Positions 24,368 to 37,018 are shown, counted from the first letter of the stretch. The stretch is 64,000 nt of DNA from Caprella mutica (GCA_947561585.1 CANNZV010001445.1:62001-126000), one strand, 5' to 3'. Program-made: numbers and translations. The notes: generated by a model from the sequence alone, not told the origin.

Positions 24368-24672
24368 TATTTTGGAGAGAATTTATGAAAATTTGATCAT
24401 TTTGGAGGAGAGAATTTGTTGAATTTTGGAGAGAGCTGGAGAGACAAATGGCGAGTTTATGAGACATACTATTTTACCAAGTAATGAAGCATGTCCAAAC
24501 TCGCCATTATAATGGCGAGTTTGTGACAGTTATTTTGAGCCCTTCAATTGCAAATGGCGAGTTTTATCTATTTTTCTCCTATGCTACAATGTTATTTTGG
24601 AGAGAATTAATAATAATTTGATCAATTTGGAGAGAATTTGTTGAATTTTGGAAAGAGCTGGAGAGGCAAATG

Positions 24673-24910
24673 GCCAGTCTGTATTTCATGGTAAATTCCA
24701 CCGACATGTCGGTGGAATTTTTCCCCTTTAAAAATAATATTCTGACTAAGTCGGTGGATTTTTAGCTATTTATTCCTATGTTACCATTAATTTTCGGTGG
24801 ATGAATTGGGAAAATGTTGGTGGATCAGCCAAATTACTGGAAATTTATGGTGGATTTTTTCATCTTTTTGAAAAAGTCAGTGGGATTTTGTGCACCAAAT
24901 ACAGACTGGG
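24673..24910 (-). mobile_element. Family D element, inverted copy 3
   Basis: Near-perfect reverse copy of 5738-5991, running from CCAGTCTGTATTTCATGG to ACCAAATACAGACTGGG, including CCGACATGTCGG and TTTCGGTGGATGAATTGGG. A partial end recurs at 24955-24993. Confidence 0.85.
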
Positions 24911-25127
24911 CAAATGGTGAGTTTAAGAGACATACTATTTTACTTGGCTATTTTACTTGGCACATCGGTGGAATTTACCACAAAATACAGACTGCGGCCT
25001 AGTCCTACTGACCTAGGTCTAGGGTTGCCACATTTAAGTCTTTACCCCATTTTAATATAAAATATTTGTGAAGAATTTACAGTTGAAACCTGAAAAGTCG
25101 GTAACATCATTTTGTTTCATGTCTGCC

Positions 25128-25322
25128 AGTCTGAAAAGAATGTCTCCTCAGAGTCAGGATATTTTTGTACTTAAATGTGGATTTGGGCGCAGGCTGCACA
25201 GTCCGCACTGCAAATAAGTGAAATAACATAGGAGCATAGGAATTATATAGCCCTTAGCCACAGCCCACAGGATTAATCCACTGTCACAGTCCACAGATCC
25301 TGTCATACTTTTCAAACTGGCA
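25128..25322. mobile_element. Element ending GCCAGTCTGAAAAG / CTTTTCAAACTGGC
   Basis: Inverted ends around a roughly 195-bp body that contains ATTAATCCACTGTCACAGTC. A related end is at about 5499-5560 in the first HGS intron (GCCAGTCTGAAAAGTATAAC). Confidence 0.65.
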
Positions 25323-25751
25323 TGTCTGATGCTCAGCATGTTTATCCCTTATGGCTATTTTATTAGTGATTTAATAGTTGATTACTCTTACAAGTTACAG
25401 CTCATTCAACTTATTTCACCCCTCAAACTCAAAACCAGACTGCAGGAACTGGTAAAGTGTTCTCCAAGAAACCATGTTAAAAGTATGGACAAAGTCGCCA
25501 GTATATTGGCGACTTTTGGGGGTGAAATAAGTTGAAAAACGTGTATATAACAAGTAAATCACTCATAAAATAGTCTCAAGAGATACACATGCATCAGACA
25601 TGAAGCATGAGGATATTTTCAAATGTAAAATCTTCACTAGGAAGTTGAATTTCTTCTTTCAAGTATTTCAAATAAGACAAATTTGGAGACCTGGATCCAT
25701 TTTCTCACTAAACTGGTGACTTTCCTACCACACTTTGAAACATGGCCAAGA

Positions 25752-26460
25752 AATCCTCCATTTTGTTCTCTGTTCTCAGTAAAATGCATGCAAATATAGG
25801 AGGAAATTAAGGATTGTTTGCACAGAAAATGTTATAAATGTCCCATGTTCTGCAGACTGGACTCAAAAGACATAACTAAGTCAATTATTATATTGACAAC
25901 TTTCCATATTTCAAAGTATGAAAGTATGCACAAAGTTGCCAATATATGGGCGACTTTCTTGCCACACTATCATACATGGGTGACTTTCTGCATAATTCGA
26001 AACATGACCAACAGCCATCTGCAGAATGTGGGAGATATTTGGGATATTCTGTTCTAACAATTTTGAATTAATTCCTATATTTACATTAATTTTAAATTAT
26101 GCTACAAACACTTCTGAATTAATCCCTATAGGTATTTACATTAATTTTCTACGAACAGAATAAGAGATCTCTATGAACACTTTACCAAATTACAAGTTTA
26201 TGCAGACTGGCTGCAGACTGTCTAAGTTCGAACAGGTCTGGCCAAACTGTCAACAGGTATTGTGTTCTCGGACAGTTCTCAACAGAAAATCTTTTAGTAG
26301 GTATAAGTTATAAACGTATTTGTAGTATTGGAGAAATACTACTTAAAAATGAATCCTCTATTTTGCCTTCTGTTCTCAGTAAAATACATGTAAATATAGG
26401 AGCAAATTTAGGATTGTTTGCACAGAAAATGTTATAAATATCCCATATTCTGCAGACTGG
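25752..26460 (+). repeat. Pair of ~110-bp direct repeats ending TTCTGCAGACTGG
   Basis: 25752-25860 and 26350-26460 share CTGTTCTCAGTAAAAT, CATG-AAATATAGGAG and TTTGCACAGAAAATGTTATA with a few substitutions, and both end at CAGACTGG. Between them, AAAGTTGCCAATATATGGGC with GACTTTC resembles a hairpin at 25493-25518. Confidence 0.75.
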
Positions 26461-26993
26461 GTATTGGCCATTAACCATTTCATGTCAGTCTGTAGAAATT
26501 TAGAATATGCCAATATGGGATATTTTCAACATATTATGTTATCCTAGGTAATTTCTAACCATAGGCATAAAGTTTCTCTATTTTGCAATTTGCCTCCTCC
26601 TCTTAAATTTTTAATAAAATACTAAAAATAGTATGAATACATGTATTTTGTTTTTTAATATTTATACTGAGTCTGTAAACTGTGAACAGAAAGCAATTTT
26701 AAGTAAAATCAGAAACATTGGAGAGTTAATGAGTCGTACTATTTTCCTAGGTTGGTATCAGGATAATCAGCTGGTTGCTATTTATCTTTAAAAATAACAG
26801 AATCAAACGGATATTAAATAATTATTTTATATAAAAATTAATCTAAAATAGAGTGACTAGGCAGAGCTGACAGACGAAGTCTACTCGTAATTATTTATCA
26901 TCCACAGTCTCTTAAGATGTGTAACTGAATTTAAAAAAAAATGGAATTTACTAATTTTAAAACTTTTTTTCCAGATAGTATAAATTCTTCAAA

Positions 26994-28369
26994 ATGGCTC
27001 ACAGCTTACGCAGTAGATGGGGTCGTGAGAAGAGAGCACGCAAGAGGGTGAAGCTGATGCCCAGGGAAATAGCTCGGCTGCAGAGACTATCAAAAACAGA
27101 TCAGGAAGCTCTGAAATTGCAACTAGCGTCAAAAGAAGCTCAGAGTAAGATGTACAATTTTTTAAAGAATTTTTGTGGTTATAGTTGATTGAAATTAAAT
27201 GCTGTTTTTTTTATTGATTTATAGTATATTTCATTATCATGGCATTTATTTTGAATGATTTAGATAATTGCATCCATTTAGTAGCAGTAGGATAAGTTCC
27301 AAGTCTTCAGACTTTACCACATTTTTATCTTATAAGAAGAAAGTAAACATAAAATAAGCATTTATTTACCTATCTTCTTTGCAATTGAAAATATGGAACA
27401 GTCCGGTGTCTCGGAACTTTCTATCATAGATAATAATTCCTGTAATAATAATTAAATAGTTTCTATATTAATTAATTTTATTCTCATCACAATATTGTTT
27501 CTCTGTTACAGTTGACACCAGTCGGTTTGGTCATGTCAGAAAGAGGAAAGTTCTCATCAGACACAGTAAGTACCTAACTTCCATTTGAAATACTAAATAT
27601 GTAGATTACATATAACAGTTTTTCGAATAATTATTATTAGGTATATTTAATTAGTAGCAACACGATGTTTTAATCGTAATGTGCATATAATTTCAGGTTA
27701 GGCAGAATCCCTGCATATTGTTAAACTTTCTCTTTCCACAAGCCCCTCCCCACCCAATAATTTTTTTATTTAGTTTGCTTTTAATCTATTGCCATGTCTA
27801 TTTTGTCTTAATTTTTCATGAGCAATAATTCTTAACTATTTACCATGATATGAAAATAATGAAATATGGAGCTAGATATAAGGTCCAACTTTGGTACTAG
27901 ATATATTTTCTCTTTGATTTTTAATATCAGTTGCTCGTCATTTATTTTATTAACTTTGTGTTACACTCCTGATTGAACCTTTTTCTCCACAGAACATGTT
28001 CGTTCAATGAGAAGTGGCCCTAAAGCTTACGAGACCAAAGAAATCACTAAAGCCGAATACGTTCCTCAGCCTAGAGACTACTCAAAGATCCTAGAGGAGA
28101 GCGCTTCAGATTCTGACGACAACGACATGTTGTCCGACAACGATGAGGATTTCCAGAAGAGAAGTCGCAAGAGGGATCCCAGAGACTCGGAGGCCAAATC
28201 TAAAATCACCAACGAGGATGGAGCACTCGAGAGAGAAATTAAGAAATATAGAAAGAAGAACAAGAACAGATTCCCCAAATGGGCTAACAAGGGTATTAAG
28301 AAAATGTGTACTTTGTACTCCAAGAAACAGAAAATGGATGAAGACGATGCTATCTTTGACTGGAGTTAA
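26994..28369 (+). CDS. LLPH: Small basic nuclear protein, LLP homologue-like
   Basis: Three exons (26994-27144, 27512-27565, 27993-28369) join in phase to give 193 residues. The N-terminus MAHSLRSRWGREKRARKR resembles the LLPH/learning-associated protein family N-terminus (MAKSLRSKWKRKMRAEKR in human), which is nucleolar and chromatin-associated. The middle is basic (HVRKRKVLIRHKHVR), residues about 105-125 are an acidic serine/aspartate stretch (SDSDDNDMLSDNDED), and the C-terminal part has KKNKNRFPKWANKGIKK, comparable to the conserved tyrosine/proline-tryptophan block of LLPH. It is longer than human LLPH (129 aa). AATAAA lies at 28373, right after the stop. The start context AAAATGG is good. 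Another basic nucleolar protein family remains possible. Confidence 0.7.
27288..27425. mobile_element. Family A-like element in LLPH-like intron 1 (diverged)
   Basis: TAGGATAAGTTCCAAGTCTT at the left and GGAACAGTCCGGTGTCTCGG plus AACTTTCTA at the right are degraded family A arms. Confidence 0.5.
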
Positions 28370-29953
28370 ATTAATAAAATGATCTAAGATTTCAGAGGTT
28401 TTTCTCTTCCTTTCTTGATATCTTTTAATTTCGATATCAATTGTAAAACTCATTGAATTTAAGTAAATTACAATCGATATAAATGTATATATATTATATA
28501 CATTAACAAATGAATTTATAATTTAATTAGTAGTGTATCCGTTACTCATAGAATTGCTTCTATAAAATAAACAGTGGCTCGCTCATGTGGTTGAATTAAA
28601 AGTGAGCGGCAATATTTCTTTTAAAATGACTAGATTAGGTACTTGCAATTATTAAGTACTCCACACTGTGAATCTAGGTAATTCAAAATAGTTTCTGAAG
28701 ATTTTTTGCAATTAAATAAGATAAGTACCTAACCTTGTAGCTCAAATTGACACGCGACTACAGAAAGCGAACGGTTTCAATTTGGAATATTTACTTTCCT
28801 AGCATTCTCAATGGTTATCATTTTATGTCACAAGTTGTAGTTTTTGAGGAAAATATTTATATGTATTTCTATTGAAAATTCAATAAATAACTTACTGATT
28901 ATGAATAAAGAACACTATGAATATTCCTGTTAATTTTAAATCTTAAAATTTGTCGTAGAATACCAAAAGCAATTTTAAAATATAGGCATTACAATTAGTG
29001 AAGTTTTTTTTAAAGGAGAAAATAAGTAAACTGTGGTAAATATCACAGGTATATTTTGCTTTTCAAGCTACTGAGGTTCATAGCCAATACTTCTGAGAGG
29101 TTTTCGAAAGACTGCACAGCTACTTTGTATATAAAACTGACAAAATTAAGATTTAGCAGCTGCAGTATATGCTTGTAAGTTGCAAGTCCAAACATGGAAT
29201 GTCTCTTCAAAATATTATTTATTAACTATCTCAACCACGTGGTTCAGGAACTGCAAATATGGTCTAATGTAGGGTAAAGTGAATTAAAATTCACGTAATT
29301 AATCAAATTCAATGTGAACTCTCAATTTAATTTCTTAATATTTTTTAGAAAATTGGCCTCTCCGTTTTTTTAGAAACCTTTCTGATTTTTCAGAAATGTT
29401 TGTCATGAAATCATCCTTTCTGAAATATCAAAAAAAAAATTCTTCTTATAAAATTTTCATTCCTTAAAATTGGCGTACACTCTATTTCGAATGAAGTTTT
29501 AAAGTCACGAGCTATCCCTGAATATCTTAGATTTTTCAAAATTGCTCTAGATAGGCCTAGATTATCCCAAATCAATTAATTGGTTAATGAGACAGATAGG
29601 TACTTGCCCGTAATCTTTATTTCAATATGGTCACTTGTCAACTAAGTCTTTTATTACAAAAAAGATTAGACAGTTAAATGCAGTATTGTAGTACAAAATT
29701 AAATGACACTGAACTGTAGTAATTTACATGCAGTGTGAAAGTCTATTTTTTATTCTTTGAGCTATACATGGTAAATCAAAACTTATAAAACCAATAAGAA
29801 TAGTTTCAAAAACTATTTCAAAGATTTTTTAGAAAAGTTTTAATGGATTAATCATGTAATTCCGAGAAAAATAAATATATATTATATATATTTATAAAAT
29901 GGTTGAATGTATTTTCTACAAACTAAACACAAATGCATTTTAAATTACATTCT

Positions 29954-30250
29954 AAAGGGCGGTACACACGCAGGTTTTTTTAAGTCTCCACCACGCTTCT
30001 TGCTAAGCTCCTCCTACTTTTTCCACGAGAATATAAGAAAAAAAAATATAAATCGTATAATTATTAGTTGGTATCCATGATACCTGCAAACTGGTTGTTA
30101 TCCTTGATACCTGTAGGTATCATGGATACGAACCAATAATTATACGATTTATATAGTTTTTTTCTTATATTCTCGTGGAAAAAGTAGGAGGAGCTTAGCA
30201 AAAACTCTGGTGAAAAGACTTAAACAACCCTGCGTGTGTACGGCCCTTTT
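29954..30250. mobile_element. Long foldback element, ~145-bp arms
   Basis: Begins AAAGGGCGGTACACACGCAGG and ends CCTGCGTGTGTACGGCCCTTTT. The arms stay complementary through GCTAAGCTCCTCCTACTTTT and CGTATAATTATT to a centre made of two GGTATCCATGATACC-type palindromes. Nearly the whole element can fold into one hairpin. Confidence 0.9.
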
Positions 30251-30404
30251 AATCATATCATCTAATGCAGCTCTGCACTATTTATTAATAACCTTTATAT
30301 AAAAACTGTTTAAAAGCTCATATTTAATAGCTTCGCTCCTACTAACAACTCCAGAAATGTTTGCAGTCATGCATACAACTGTACACCTTTGCCCTATTTA
30401 CAAT

Positions 30405-30790
30405 TTTAGAGGAGTTACCCCGAAAATGTGAAAAAATGGCCTATTTTATAGAAGTTACCCTTGAAAAGTGAAATTATTTTCTATTATAGTGAATTTACTA
30501 TCAAAATGTGAACTTTTTGTTATTTTATGGAAGCTACCTAGAAAATGTGAAAATTGAATTATTTTAGGGAAGTTACCCTTGAAAAGTGAATATATATCTT
30601 ATTTTAGAGAATTTTCCACCAAAATGGGAAGAAATTTACTATTTTAGAAAATTTACACCCAAAATGTGAAGAGTTTGACTAGTTTAGGGAGGTTACCCTT
30701 AAAATACGAATAGATTAAATTATTATAAGGAATTTACCACCAAAATGTGAAGAAATTTTCCAATTTTGAGAAGTTACCCTGAAATTGTAA
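30405..30790 (+). repeat. Degenerate GAAGTTACCCT array, ~60-bp period
   Basis: Alternating segments ATTTTAGAGGAGTTACCCCG, AAAATGTGAA and TTTTAGGGAAGTTACCCTTG. Ten or so half-units, strongly diverged. Confidence 0.8.
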
Positions 30791-31116
30791 ATATATTTAT
30801 GTTATTGTTATCAAGAATTTAAACGGTTTATCAACGTAACTAGTTTGGAAAGGTAATAAGCGTGATGGGAGAGTAGTATTCCGCATTCTGGCTTCTGATC
30901 TCTCTTAACTAGGTAGCTTATTTAATTTTTAATTAATCTCAAAGTTTGAATTTCAAGAATTACCAGTTTTTGGTAAAGGAAATTTCCAAAATAATTATTA
31001 TGGAAATGAATTTGTACTTACTTCTCAAAGACTAAGGAACAGATTACACTTCTATTCGAGAGATCAATAAAGCTGCAGTAGCCCTGAGTGTGTGTTATTA
31101 CCTTTTCAAGTTAGGT

Positions 31117-31535
31117 GAACTTGATTTACTCTTTTGCAAGAAAAGTTACCCCAAAATTGTGAAAAAATTTACTCTTCGCAAGAAAAGTTACCCCAAAATT
31201 GTAAAAAAATTTACTCTTTTGCAAGAAAGTTACCCCAAAATTGTGAATAAATTTACTCTTTGCAAGAAAAGTTACCCCAAAATTGAAAATAAATTTACTC
31301 TTTTCCAAGAAAAGTTACCCCAAAATTGTGAATAAATTTACTCTTTGCAAGAAAAGTTACCCCAAAATTGTGAATAAATTTACTCTTTGCAAGAAAAGTT
31401 ACCTCAAAATTGAAAATAAATTTACTCTTTTCCAAGAAAAGTTACCCCAAAATTGTGAATAAATTTACTCTTTGCAAGAAAAGTTACCCCAAAATTGTGA
31501 ATAAATTAACTCTTTTGCAAGAAAAGTTACCCATG
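31117..31535 (+). repeat. ~43-bp GTTACCCCAAAATTG array, about 10 units
   Basis: The unit is TTTACTCTTTGCAAGAAAAG followed by TTACCCCAAAATTGTGAATAA. It shares the GTTACCCC word with the older array just upstream and with single copies at 31556 and 31700, suggesting the 43-bp unit grew from that decayed field. Confidence 0.93.
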
Positions 31536-32106
31536 TTAGCAGTGCTATGTTAGATTAGAGAAGTTACCCCAATTTTGGAATACTTTATTATAAGCATTTC
31601 AAGATCCTTTTTTGATAAAAATAATAGAATAACTTTATATTTTTAGAGGGGTTAGGAGCTTAGAATACCCTGATAGGTATTCCGGTAATTTTAGTTTAGA
31701 GGAGTTACCCCGATTAAAAGTGTAATTTGAATTACTGCATAGTTAAAAAAATCTATGATTATAAAGCAAATTGGGATTATTTTATATGAACAAAAACATC
31801 ACAATATGAAATCTATTGTATGAATTTAAAAATGATAAAGCATCTCAACATAGAATCTCTAATTACAGTTTCCGGAAAAAAGAATTACCAGCCGTCAACA
31901 TGTTAGAAATTACTAATACCTAATAGGTAACACAATTAGGAAATACTATTTCTCAACAAAACACTGACCTAACCTACTACCTACATTTTGATTCTGCTAC
32001 TCACATTCAAATCCAATAAGCCTACCTAGGTCTAAATAGAAAAAAATATAACCATAGTTACACGACTGAGAGAAGTTAAAGTATAGTGAAAAAAATAACC
32101 TAAAGA

Positions 32107-32244
32107 TAGGGTTAGTTTCTAGTTATCGGACAGTTCCACATTTTCGATCATATTGGGGAAAAATACATAATAATTATTACTTAACATATTTTAATTATCT
32201 TATATGATCTAAGATTTGTAACGGTTCGATAACCCGGAACTTAC
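32107..32244. mobile_element. Family A foldback MITE copy
   Basis: Left arm AGTTATCGGACAGTTCCACA, TTTTCGATCATAT; right arm ATATGATCTAAGATTTGTAA, CGGTTCGATAACCCGGAACT. The interior is AT-rich. Confidence 0.8.
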
Positions 32245-32259
32245 ATTATTTAGCATTGT

Positions 32260-32345
32260 TGTCACATGTTTAAAATGTCACAATATGTTTAAAAATGTCA
32301 CACCATGTTTAAAAATGTCACATGTTTATAAATGTCATAACATTT
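32260..32345 (+). repeat. ~20-bp ATGTTTAAAAATGTCACA repeat, four units
   Basis: Short imperfect array of CATGTTTAAAAATGTCACA. Confidence 0.8.
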
Positions 32346-32406
32346 ATTATAGAGCTGCATGTTTATCTCAACTTCTCTCTAATCTTTTATCTATGGCGAT
32401 AATAAT

Positions 32407-32588
32407 GACGTCATTTAGAAGGGATTTTTGATTGGATAACACAAATATAACATTCATGACGTCAGACTTTGACATCCAATCAGCGTTCTCGTTTGAATAG
32501 AAAAAAATCAATTGAACGCAACGGGAAAAATTCTTTCTATTTGTTTCATGACTTCATGAGAATTGTCGTACGTCTTGTGTGACGTCAT
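32407..32588. promoter_or_regulatory. Three TGACGTCA palindromes within 180 bp
   Basis: Perfect CRE/ATF-type octamers occur near 32407, 32457 and 32581, with a CCAATCAG box at about 32475. No gene start is recognised nearby. The octamer also occurs elsewhere in the window (for example 8892, 10544, 15153), so chance or repeat origin is possible. Confidence 0.35.
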
Positions 32589-33344
32589 GAAAAACATTAA
32601 AAATAGTATATTTTTATTCACGTATTAAAAATCAATAATTGAAATAGAAATAAAATTGTTCAGATTTTGAATAATCTTCCAATCATTATAAATCTTCATC
32701 TAAATACTAAATTATTGGAAATATACAAATTGAATATTCAAAGTTTAAAATATGATCCTATTTATAACAATTTCATTTTTTCAATGAAAACAAATTCCAC
32801 TTTGAATTTACTTTACATTTGATAAAAAAAAAAAAACGAATTATATTTCTCCAACAATTTAAAAATATTAATAATTACCGTTTTAATATCAGCCAATTGT
32901 ATTTATCAAGGACGGACTATTGAAGTAATATTATTTGGACAAAATATTTGGAATATTTCTAATTGTAGAATACAACTAACCATCATTAAATATATTATTG
33001 AAGATATTTTCAAAGGGGTGCCATAAGATAAAAAATACAAAAAATACTTAAACACGTTGACTACGGTTTGGTAGACAGAAGGTGATACAGTGTCCATACA
33101 GTGAGACTCCTGAGGTATGAAGTATTGATTACTTCTACAAGCCACTTCATATCTCGGGTGCACTATATAGTTTTCTATGATTAAAATACATTAGAAAACT
33201 ACGGTCATTGAGGGAAAACTATGACACAATTCTGGACGCATATCATTTTCTATAATTTAAACATAGAAAACTACTTCAAAACGCATGTGAATTTCATTTT
33301 ACAGATCCTTCATTATTCGACTGCTTCATAACTCAGGAGTTTTA

Positions 33345-33765
33345 CTGTACCTACTTCTACTCTTGACTACGACTGAGTACAGTGTCCATACCTACTTCTA
33401 CTCTTGACTACGACTGAGTACAGTGTCCATACCTACTTCTATTCTCGACTACGACTGAGTACAGTGTCCATACCTACTTCTACTCTTGACTACGACTGAG
33501 TACAGTGTCCATACCTACTTCTATTCTCGACTACGATTGAGTACAGTGTCCATACCTACTTCTACTAGCAAATTTGACGTTAAAAAAAATGACACCAATG
33601 GTACACAGAAGGTGATGCAGTGTCCATACCTACTTCTACTATAGAAACTGACGTCAAAATGTCACCAATGGTACACAGAAGGTGATACAGTGTCCATACC
33701 TACTTCTACTAGCGACTCTGACGTCAAAATGACACCAATATGATTCTAATTACATTTGAAATTAC
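33345..33765 (+). repeat. 41-bp minisatellite followed by ~70-bp derived units
   Basis: Five units of CCTACTTCTACTCTTGACTA plus CGACTGAGTACAGTGTCCATA. Then three longer units replace the middle with TGACGTCAAAATGACACCAA and TGGTACACAGAAGGTGATAC, keeping CAGTGTCCATACCTACTTCT. A single precursor-like copy lies at 33060-33110. Confidence 0.93.
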
Positions 33766-34599
33766 TTCAGTTGTTTTGATTTCAGTATTTAGAAATGTGT
33801 AAGCGGCGTGTTATATATTCGTACCAACTCGTAGTCAACGTGGTAAGACATTTTTATATCAATCAATAAGAAATATGGAGTTAATTGAAGGTGTTGATAA
33901 TATATATTTTGTATTAATAAATTACCTTAAAATTGACTATTATAATATCCAGATGATTATTAAATATAGCTTTATCTTGTAAATTATTTTCCATTTCACT
34001 ATAACAATTGGTGATACATTCATAAACTTAACAAACATGCCATACCATTTAGGAAAGAACTTTTGAATAGTATTTAGAATAGGGAAATAAGTTACCCTGA
34101 AAAAAGAGCTTGATGTCATGCATTTCTAAATTTTCTCAGACTTACTCTAGGTAAATTTTCTCAGACTTACCCTAGATAAAAGTCAAATTTACCTTAAGTA
34201 AATGTCAAACTTACTCTAGATAAAGCTAAATATTGAAAGTATTATTTAAACTTGCATGTAGTTGTTCAAAAAAATTGAAAAGGAATGTAACAATTATAAA
34301 CATTCATGACATCACGCCCTAGTACCTTAAAAACAACATGGCGGTTAAGGTTCTAGGTATTTTTATTTCCCTTTTCTATTCACTGCAGAAAAAAACAGGT
34401 GAACCTCGTCATGCGTAAGTCAATCAATAAACGTTACCACTATTTTGAAACCTATCGAAAACCACATAGGGTAAAGGATCTGTCGTCCAAAAGACCTTTC
34501 ACTCACTAAAAAATGAAATTTACTTAAAAGCATGAGTAAGTGTCTAAATGGAAGGTAGACTCTTTACCAAACGTGCCCAGTAAAACTATGGAAAACGTT

Positions 34600-35330
34600 C
34601 AAACTGTTGTATAAACGTTTTACTCTATTTCTTATTCCATTGTACCTTTCTGTAAAGGTAGGCCCCGCTTTTATAAAATCTGTAATAATTGCGAGGCATG
34701 TCTCGAAGTTATTACAATACGTAGACATAGAAAATGGGGAGAACTTATTTTGTGGTCTCCAACGGTGTAACTACAATAAACTTCAATATTATTTTTCAAA
34801 TGAGGCCTATTAGTCTTAATAACAGAAGAAACTTTTAATTCATTCACTACTTTGAGCTTTCAACACAGAGCTTTCAGCTGATTCTGGAAATAAACACCGC
34901 AATAGAAGATAAGTGGATCCCTCAAAACAATTTTCTTTTAACTCATAGAAAATGAAATGTTCAAGGGGGAACAATTATATAATAGCTTCGAGCCATGTCT
35001 CGCTCTTATTAACATTTATAACACGTCTGAGTGGTGATTTTGGAAATAAAAGCGAGGCGTACCTGTTCAAACCAAACAAGTTGATGTTAAACTTCCATGC
35101 AATTCGAAGTTCACCCTTTTCATATAATATAAAGGTTTGAAGTTACATGAGTCCAGCTCAAGGATAGAGTAACAACTTCAGGATGTTCACACGAACACTT
35201 TTCCGAAAACCAGAAAAAAGATTGAAAAAAATGATAACCACTGAGTGATAGGGTAACGGATCAGTTACCAGATGTGAATTAAATACTTGATGGAAATTTC
35301 AATGGGTTATAATTTAAAAATATGAGAATT
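34600..35330 (+). repeat. Dispersed repeat J, copy 1
   Basis: CTCATAGAAAATGAAATGTT, ACAATTATATAATAGCTTCG and AGCCATGTCTCGC recur at 54170-54245. The downstream CAGTTACCAGATGTGAATTA-like part corresponds to about 54600-54660. Boundaries are not resolved. Confidence 0.55.
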
Positions 35331-35441
35331 GAAATATAATCAGTAATCACTGTACATAGAACACTGTAACTTATTATCTCGTTATTTTCACAATTTATAT
35401 ATTTTAACGTGATATTTTAACATCAACCTGGTAAAATTTTG

Positions 35442-35504
35442 TGGGATCATAGAAGATTGGGAGGGGATCGTAAATAATCTTCTATGACCCCACCATAACT
35501 TTCT
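35442..35504. mobile_element. Family C short hairpin element, copy 2
   Basis: TGTGGGATCATAGAAGATTG pairs with AATCTTCTATGACCCCACC; it ends CCATAACTTTC like the 14405-14477 copy. Confidence 0.75.
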
Positions 35505-35929
35505 TTTCTGTAATATTATGAGCTTTTAATTTGACTGTTATCTTACAACTCTGACGTCATAATAGTAAATAGGTAGTCTATTTCAAAGTGGTTATCATTT
35601 TTCAATTATCCTTGCCTATTTTAATTAGTATAGTCCTAACACTAGTAATAAGTAGTAATTGTTTATATCAACAGTTATCTTTTCTTAATCTTACAGTAGT
35701 TGCATATCAATTTACTTCAGTTCTAACATTTAATAGTTAGAAAAGTGAATGATTTTAATTACAGGGTGTCTAGAAACAGAACACTCTCTTTTGAAGTATA
35801 TATTTTTCTAAGAACTCAAGTAAATCTTTTTGGGGGGCAACATTGTCCCCATTTTTGTTTATAAGTTAGCATATTATATACTTTGAAAGAGAGTGTTCGG
35901 TGATTGGCGAAAAACCCTGTTACCCAGGC

Positions 35930-36200
35930 AATAAGGATTTATACCTGGGATATTCCCTTTATATCTCAGGAAATAATCCTTCTTGCCTGGGATATTCCCT
36001 TTTATCTCAGGAAATAATCCTTCTTTCCTGGGATATTCCCTTTTTATCCCAGGACTAAATCCTTCTTTCCTGGGATATTTCCTTAATATCCCAGGAAATA
36101 ATCCTTCTTGCCTGGGTATTTTTGATTTCCCAGGACTAAATCCTTCTTTCCTGGGATATTCCCCTAATATCTTAGGAAATAATCCTTCTTGCCAGGTTAT
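35930..36200 (+). repeat. CCTGGGATATTCCC array, ~40-bp period
   Basis: Seven units of CCTGGGATATTCCCTTTATA and TCTCAGGAAATAATCCTTCT. CCTGGGATATT and AATATCCCAGG are inverted, so each unit can fold. The family returns at 39117-39205 and 52195-52615. Confidence 0.92.
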
Positions 36201-36794
36201 AACGTACCATCCGATTTATTGGTCTGATTATTTCTTTTCAATAGAAATGGTATAAAAAATAAATACGGGGTAGGTGGTGAAACCAATGTCATACTACTAA
36301 ACTAAACTTTTTCTACGTACTATCAACAATCAATGGCAATCCCGTATATAAATACTTATAATAAATATCATACAAATTAAATAATGTTAAAAAAACATTT
36401 ATATTTTTTCAATATTTAAATCATAACTTAGTTTAAATGCAATGTATAATAAATATCATAAATTCTAAAGCTTTAGTTTCTTTCAAACAAATAAAAACTT
36501 GTATTAAGCTATTCAACTAAATAACACTTCTTATTTTTCTGTTTTAATAATGTCTGGCTACAGGTTTACTGTAAAAAAAAATATTAATCTTTTTTCACGT
36601 TCACACCTTCACTCCATTTCTTGTACATTTTTTTTCGAAAATTTTAATACACTTAAAAATACTCTCTTTTTTTCACAGGGAAATTTGAAGAAATGTGACT
36701 AATTCTCTCACCTCACTGATAGTTCTAACTAAAATCTTTTGAATTTCATTAATACTTTATTGTTTGAGTGGTACTTTGGATTGTTGATTATACT

Positions 36795-37018
36795 GCGGCG
36801 GAGTAGTTCTAGGAGTAGCTCTAGAACTAGTCTTAGGAGTTCTAGAAGTAGTCGTAGGAGCTCTAGGAGTAGTCTTAGTAGTCCTAGAAGTAGTCATAGG
36901 AGTTCTAGCAATAGTCCTAGAAGTAGTCTCACGAATAGTCCAAGAACTAGCTCTAGGAGTTCTAAAAGTTGTTTTAGGAGTCCTAGGACTACCTAGAAGT
37001 AGCTCTAGGAGTAGTCAG
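36795..37018. repeat. 11-12 bp AGTAGTCCTAGG array next to the calmodulin-like stop codon
   Basis: About 19 imperfect units mixing GTAGCTCTAGGA, AGTCTTAGGAGT and TCTAGAAGTAGT. It lies about 40 bp beyond the stop at 37060, within the expected 3' UTR. Its forward frame reads serine/arginine-rich only because of the unit composition. Confidence 0.9.

Larger units (their letters stand above)
18304..26993. other. Intergenic region between the dehydrogenase and LLPH-like genes
   Basis: No gene recognised. It holds the LTR element (19200-22838) nested in an older inverted-repeat element (19168-23182) and a dense cluster of CAGTCTG-ended elements (23870-26465). 18330-19160 and 26470-26990 show nothing identifiable. 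Confidence 0.7.

Noticed and set aside
36739..36996. Serine/arginine-rich frame resembling an RS domain
   Set aside because: It is the translation of the AGTAGTCCTAGG minisatellite, antisense to the calmodulin-like gene's 3' end.
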